A model generated the notes under the pieces. It was not told the DNA's origin and made no database searches. It saw only the letters and a list, made by a program, of their open reading frames with translations. DNA of 64,000 nt from positions 30,720,485 to 30,784,484 of the forward strand of contig CM056725.1 of NCBI GenBank assembly GCA_029844215.1, in the 5' to 3' direction. Position 1 is the stretch's first letter; each line of letters starts with the position of its first letter. Positions 58,866 through 64,000 of the stretch are shown here, piece after piece. The translations under genes and the position numbers were made by a program. This stretch comes from Przewalskia tangutica. Taxonomy: Eukaryota > Streptophyta > Magnoliopsida > Solanales > Solanaceae.

Positions 58866-59729
58866 GGAAACCAATGGCCAAGATTAAGGAAAGTGGAGGT
58901 CAAGTGGAGGGTGGAGATTTGGACAAGTGTGTGTGGGTCCCACCTTATCTATCTACCACACAAATATCACAAAATATCCTACCTAACCTTGACCAAAGCT
59001 TTAGGCCAAAAAAACGTGCCATCTTTTGTCACGACCCGACCTCGAGCCCGCGACTGGTGCCTTACCCCGGGCACCCTAGTAATACAACATCAGAGAAAAT
59101 CAGCGGAAATAAAAATTAAAACATGAGACAAGACATAAAGTATGAAACAAGCTAACCAAAACGGTCACCTTCCCGAATATATACATATATATATCAAACT
59201 GCACAGTTAAATCCTTTTACAAACCACGCCTACAACAGATTTCTGCACCTCTAAGAATGTAACCATAACTATGACGGACAGGGCCCGCCATACCCTCGAA
59301 TGTACAAGTAACTAATCTGACAGGGACTATACTAAAGATAAGCCTCGGAGAAGCGAGCTTCCCAAAATCTGAATTGTGATCACATGGCGAGGATCCACAA
59401 CCGATGTACCCTACTGCTGCAGATGAACGCAGCCTCGAAGCGAGGTCGATAACAGTACCAAGTATGTGAAATCAAAATATCAGAAATGAAATCATAGTAG
59501 TCTATATAAAGCAGAGACATATATGATAACCAAACTACGATACATAATATGTGCGATCACGTCAAGTCGTGGACTCACGCCTCAAAGTCATTACTCAAAT
59601 ATAACTATGGGTCTCACGCCCACAACATCAATCATGCGTGGAATACCTTCCTCATCACGGCAGCCTATGATATAGCAACACGAAGGAATACACATGAACA
59701 CCGTGTCCCATGTGTCATAACAACCGTGA

Positions 59730-60070
59730 CGGCAAGTACGAAGGCTAAATACGGATACCAAAGCCGATCATCGATCGGCCGGGCATGTACGAAAGCCAAC
59801 TACTAGATACCAAGGTCGTACTAACAATACTATGCAACCAAACCACGAAGCTGACACGGGGCAAGTACGAAAGCCGTCTACCAGGTACCAAGGCCGTGTC
59901 ACGTGGTGGCCGGGCAAGTCTGAGCTAACTACCGGTACCAAGGCCGTGTCACGAGACTTCGCCACTAAACCGAACGGGCAAGCGAAGGCTAACTACCAGT
60001 ACGAAGGCCGAATCAGCCACGAGATGGGGCAAGTACGAAGCCAACCACGGATACCAAGGCCGAATCGGTA
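59730..60070 (-). repeat. R12 minisatellite, about 50 bp x 6-7
   Basis: GGCAAGTACGAAAGCC, CTACCAGGTACCAAGGCCG and related units, in the same LTR slot as R11. Confidence 0.8.
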
Positions 60071-61771
60071 AAACCTCGGAGAGCTAGTCCATGGAATAAC
60101 GCTATCAACAGGAGCGCACCCGTGGAATCCTCCGTCACTGCCGGTACGTCCAAGTAAGATCATAACAAATCAACCGGCCCTCCATTGAGAGACGCGGTGG
60201 TATAAAAATACAATACTGGCACAACAAGGCTATCACACGCAAACATAGGCAAGTTACACACAACTCAAGGTACTTTCATTTTATGTCAACAATACGGTTT
60301 CAAACCCAAAATAATACCCACTTTCATTCTTTCAAAAGACCTCTTTTACGTAAAAGATACTAATACTCGTAGTATCAAAACACATTTCCTTTTCAAACCA
60401 AATTACTTTACTTTCGTAAAAACCTTTACAAGACTTTTAAAATCAAGTACTCTATACTTTTTAAACCAAGTGCCTTTCTTTTAAAACAACATCAAGTATA
60501 CTCTTTAAAACTCAAATACTTACTCTTTTCAAAACAAGTAACCTATACTTAAATCAAGTTACCATTTTAAAACCAATGATAAAACCATTCTTTTGCTTTC
60601 ATAAAGTCGTTATAACTAACTTCCCATAAATTTGTTATAACACTTTATGTTTTAAACCAATTTAAGACAAAACCATGTCTCTCTTTTAAACCAAAAACTC
60701 TTCAATTCCTCAAGTCTCTTTTCTTTTAGAAATCAAGTTCCTTTTAAAGACCAAATACTCATTTCTCGCGAATGAGGTTTCACAACTTTCTACACAATTC
60801 GAGTTCTTCATATATCACATCAAGTCAAATATAAGTCAAGTCCTTTATCTTTTAAAATCAGTAAACCAACCAAATTCACTTAGAACATGTACGTCTACCG
60901 TACTATATAGTTCACAACAATCATGCTAGAAAAGATAGGAAGAGGTTCACATACCTCGCGACGATTTTCGACAATTAGCAAAATGCTCCAAGTACTACAA
61001 CCTTGCTAGCCTTTTCCACCCTTCAAGTAGAATACGCTACTCGTAGTACTTCCACCTATACTGGCCATAAAAACGTCTATCAACTTCTAGATCTCTTCGT
61101 AGAATATTCTAAATGCGATTCCTTATTCTACGTAAAATTGGCGACCTCCCCGTAACCACATAAATCTCTCCTCTCTACTGCCCGCTACTGTGCCAACAAC
61201 TCCTGAGGATTACACGTCTAACCGGACGTGTACAACACTGCCCCACAATAATACAACAAGTCTACTGTAAATACAGTCCAATGTAAATACAGTTTAATTC
61301 TATCAATATTCTATCCTCATATAATATACTCAAGTATAATTACTACAATATGTAATATCTAATTACAATAGGGGGACATAGATCATTACCTCGATAAGCC
61401 CAAAATTATCCAAGATTATATGTCGATCCTGAGCAACGTTTTGCTCCAAATCCTTACGCTCCAACCCGCTCCAAGCAACCCTTAGAAGTTTCTAAACAAC
61501 TTCTCTTAACAATTCAACCAAGCTTATGAAGATTTTCTAGGGTTTCATTTTGCGACTATTGGAATAAAGTAGTATTTCCGGGCTCCTAGTATTGAAATAA
61601 CTTTGAAATACAACTAGGGATACTAGGCTAAGGTATTTGGGATTATACAACAATACACAAGGTATTTTCTACACAAGAGGGGGGGAGGGACGAAAACACT
61701 ACAAAGGGGAGGGAGTATTTGCTTTGGAAAGTATTCAAGTGAGGGATGAAATTAGTCTTCAAGCTAAGGGG

Positions 61772-61781
61772 GTATTTATAG
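61772..61781 (-). promoter_or_regulatory. R12 TATA box
   Basis: CTATAAATAC on the minus strand, conserved position. Confidence 0.55.
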
Positions 61782-63978
61782 AAGAATCAAGGGCCATGAT
61801 CAAGTCAAGTGGGTGGTCAATATTGGGCCATGTGTGTGTGGGTCCCACCACACCACATGGCCAACGAAATTGCTTCCAAGTGTCATGGCCATTTCGGCCA
61901 AGGGGACAAGTGGCTAGCCACTTATCCCTCCAATTCGGCCAAGGGTGCCACATGGGGGTGACACGTGTCGCCCCCCGATTCGTCCAAAATATTTCGTCTT
62001 CCGAAAATATCCAAAATACCGAAAATCTCAAAAACAAAGTGGGCCCCACAAAACCGTAAATTTCTCCCGTGGGCCCCACGTGACCATTTCCGAAAATAAA
62101 ATCCCATAATTCTAATATAAACCAAGAAGTCCAAATACCAAATCTGGGAATCCAATTCCCACTAACGAACCTTTTTCCTTCACAAAACCCGGAAACTTTT
62201 CCGTCGAAAAATCACACCTTTCCTTCTTTCCAAAATTTCTGTCGTATTCTCGTACGTACGTCCCCACATACATACCCTGGAACTACGGGGTATAACATCT
62301 TTCGTCCACCATCCCGCCCACTTGAGGGTGACAAGTGTCGCCCTCTCGTTGGTCCAAAATATTTTATCTCTCGGAAAAATCCGCAAAAATAATAAATGTT
62401 GCAACCGCAATTTTCCCTTCGCAAAGTCCGGAAAACGTTTCGTCGGAAAACAATTCTTTTCGCTAGTTGTGAACAAATTTCGTCCCTTTGCCTACTTAAG
62501 GCTTAAACTTTTGTACGTACGCCCTCACGTACATACTCTGGAAAATACGGGGTATAACATCCACATACTTCCTAACGACTCTTACCAACATCCCCCATAA
62601 GACTTGGTAAGAACTTAGGATAACTTAGACATACCTTTTTCATAGAGTAAATCAACATACGTACCTCTTAACTTCTAAGAGTAGAAGGAATCATAAAATA
62701 ACACCACATGTATATTTCATACGTAGAATCATGCCAAAAGAAGGAAGAGGTTCACATACCTCGCGACGACTAGCGACAAGTTGCAAAATGCTCCAAAGTA
62801 CTTCAACCTTGATAGCTATTCCACCCTTCAAGTAGAATATGCTATACGTAGTACTTTAACCTATAATAACCATAACATGTCCATCAACTCCTAGCTTATT
62901 AACGTGGAATAATACTAAGTGCTAGGTCTCTTATTCTACGGAAATTTGGGCAGCACTTCCTTTGTTTCTATGTACCTTTCCACCTTTTTCAAGGCCCGAA
63001 ATCAACAACCAACATGCAACATTTAAGGTGCAACAAACCAACAATTCAAAGGGGATTACACGCCTTAACAGGACGTGTAAAATTCTGCCCCACAATTAAT
63101 ATAAAACTGTCCAATATTCTAGGCCATTTCGGCAATCACAAGGATAACACCACATCTATTCTTTTCCAATTCCTTTTCAATCCAAATTGTTATTCTAACA
63201 TGTTATATACTCGCAATCAATTTTAACAACTATAATCTCTTCTTATATAACATGCGACGACTAAAACTAATAACTAAATTGAATTACCATCTTATGGCCA
63301 ACATGCAACTTTCAGATTTCTTACAAATATTCCATAACATTTATCAATCTCCATTCTAAATATTACATGCTATTCTAACAACTACTACAACATGAAGTCT
63401 TGAATTACAATAGCAAGACGGAGATTATTACCTCTTTAAGCCCAAATTCAATCCAAAACCTAAAGTCGATCCTTAGCAACTTTAGATCCTCTTATTGACG
63501 TCTTAATCCACTCCAAGCAACCCTTGGAAGCTTGTGAAGAACTCATCTTCAAGTTCCAACTCCAACAATGAAAACCCCCTTAGGTTTTCATGTTGCGACT
63601 AACGTAAAAACGTAGTTTTTCCGGGATTTTTGTGTTGAGATATCCTTAGAATACCTATAGGGATATTAGGTTTGAATATTGGGATTTATGAAGCAAGATT
63701 GCAAAATTTTTGTGTGGAAGGAGTGTCATTGCCGAGAGCCTCTCTAGCCTAGCACAATGTTCTTGATTTTTGTCTAAGTGTTGGAATGCTTGTCTTGCAC
63801 TAGTAGTAGTAGAAATATATACTACAACCAAGGGGTGAGATCAAAACAAATGGATGGCTAGGATTGGGTCAATTATATCAAGCTCCCACTTGTCTTCCTT
63901 GACTTGGTCAATTTTTATCAAGTCTTGGCTTCAAGACTTGACCATCCTACCCTTGGTAAATTTCGACCAAGTCCATGT

Positions 63979-63994
63979 GGGGGGGGGGGGGGGG
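63979..63994. repeat. 16-base G homopolymer
   Basis: The equivalent place in R3 (about 42742) has six G. The tract length is therefore variable or misread. Confidence 0.8.
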
Positions 63995-64000
63995 TGACAC

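Larger units (their letters stand above)
59027..62297 (-). mobile_element. R12: solo LTR (family A) inside R11
   Basis: A 3.27-kb minus-strand LTR starting TGTTATACCCCG at 62297 and ending GGTCGTGACA at 59027. Perfect duplications tcttt flank it (59022-59026 and 62298-62302). TATA box 61772-61781. It is the youngest event in this part of the window. No gene. Confidence 0.93.
55862..62559 (-). mobile_element. R11: solo LTR (family A), split by R12
   Basis: A single minus-strand LTR, 55862-59026 plus 62298-62559 (about 3.4 kb), with perfect duplications tccac (55857-55861 and 62560-62564). No internal region: it arose by recombination between the two LTRs of a former element. TATA box 58856-58865; 14-base G run 58695-58708. 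Confidence 0.92.
54178..64000 (-). mobile_element. R10: minus-strand gypsy LTR (family B), open at right edge
   Basis: Own sequence is 54178-55861 and 62565-64000; the rest is R11 and R12. The LTR 3' end GTGACA is at 54178, beside copia RT. By comparison with R3 the LTR start should lie about 150 bp beyond the window. Flank atgtc at 54173-54177 is the expected duplication. R3 and R10 could in principle be two LTRs of one element with R8 inside, but no primer-binding site or polypurine tract adjoins them and R8 is copia. AT-rich body, no gene; TATA-like run at 63815-63821. Confidence 0.75.

Noticed and set aside
1..64000. Host protein-coding or tRNA genes
   Set aside because: Every stretch could be assigned to LTR or internal retrotransposon sequence. 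The only tRNA-like matches are the 12-base primer-binding sites.

Overview
The window is plant nuclear repeat DNA, almost certainly from an intergenic heterochromatic block of a flowering plant. The evidence is primer-binding sites resembling the plant initiator-Met tRNA end, Ty3/gypsy and Ty1/copia polyprotein domains of plant type, and very long (2.4-3.5 kb) AT-rich LTRs. I would guess a eudicot, but the species cannot be told from the sequence. I see no host gene, tRNA, rRNA or CRISPR array. Essentially every base belongs to one of twelve nested LTR retrotransposon units, called R1-R12 here. Target-site duplications (TSDs) could be read for six of them.

Layout, outside in. The oldest layer is a copia element, R8 (minus). 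Its polyprotein end lies at 53130-54177 and a possible extra envelope-like ORF at 42892-43220. Three minus-strand gypsy units cut it: R3 (LTR, 4690-7459 plus 42485-42891), R9 (43464-52495, TSD attta) and R10 (54178 to past the window end). R3 received R2 (end of a plus LTR, 4326-4689) and R4 (plus, 7460-42484, TSD gtgat). R2 received R1 (minus, left part outside the window). R4 received R5 (minus, 8869-36832, TSD gaaat). R5 received R6 (plus, 14470-33211). The 5' LTR of R6 received R7 (minus, 15841-25439, repeated aacctc). R10 received the solo LTR R11 (55862-62559, TSD tccac), which received the solo LTR R12 (59027-62297, TSD tcttt).

Two gypsy LTR families are present. Family A starts TGTTATACCCCG (R1, R5, R6, R7, R9, R11, R12). 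Family B starts TGTTACACCCC (R3, R4, R10 and probably R2). Only R7 still shows the full gag-PR-RT-RNase H-INT order. R5 and R6 keep gag and integrase pieces but lack PR-RT-RNase H. R9 keeps only gag plus a spacer. Together they look like a non-autonomous series that would need proteins from an R7-like partner.

Most gypsy reading frames are broken by small indels. Between paired copies these cluster at CAG/CTG/CCGG-type sites while AT-rich stretches stay identical. This points to systematic consensus error at heavily CHG-methylated DNA as well as real decay. The most interesting signal is a 34-nt stem-loop just downstream of every primer-binding site. Its loop carries the palindrome GTGCAC and one stem pair varies in a compensatory way among six copies. 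A second small hairpin sits beside the polypurine tract.
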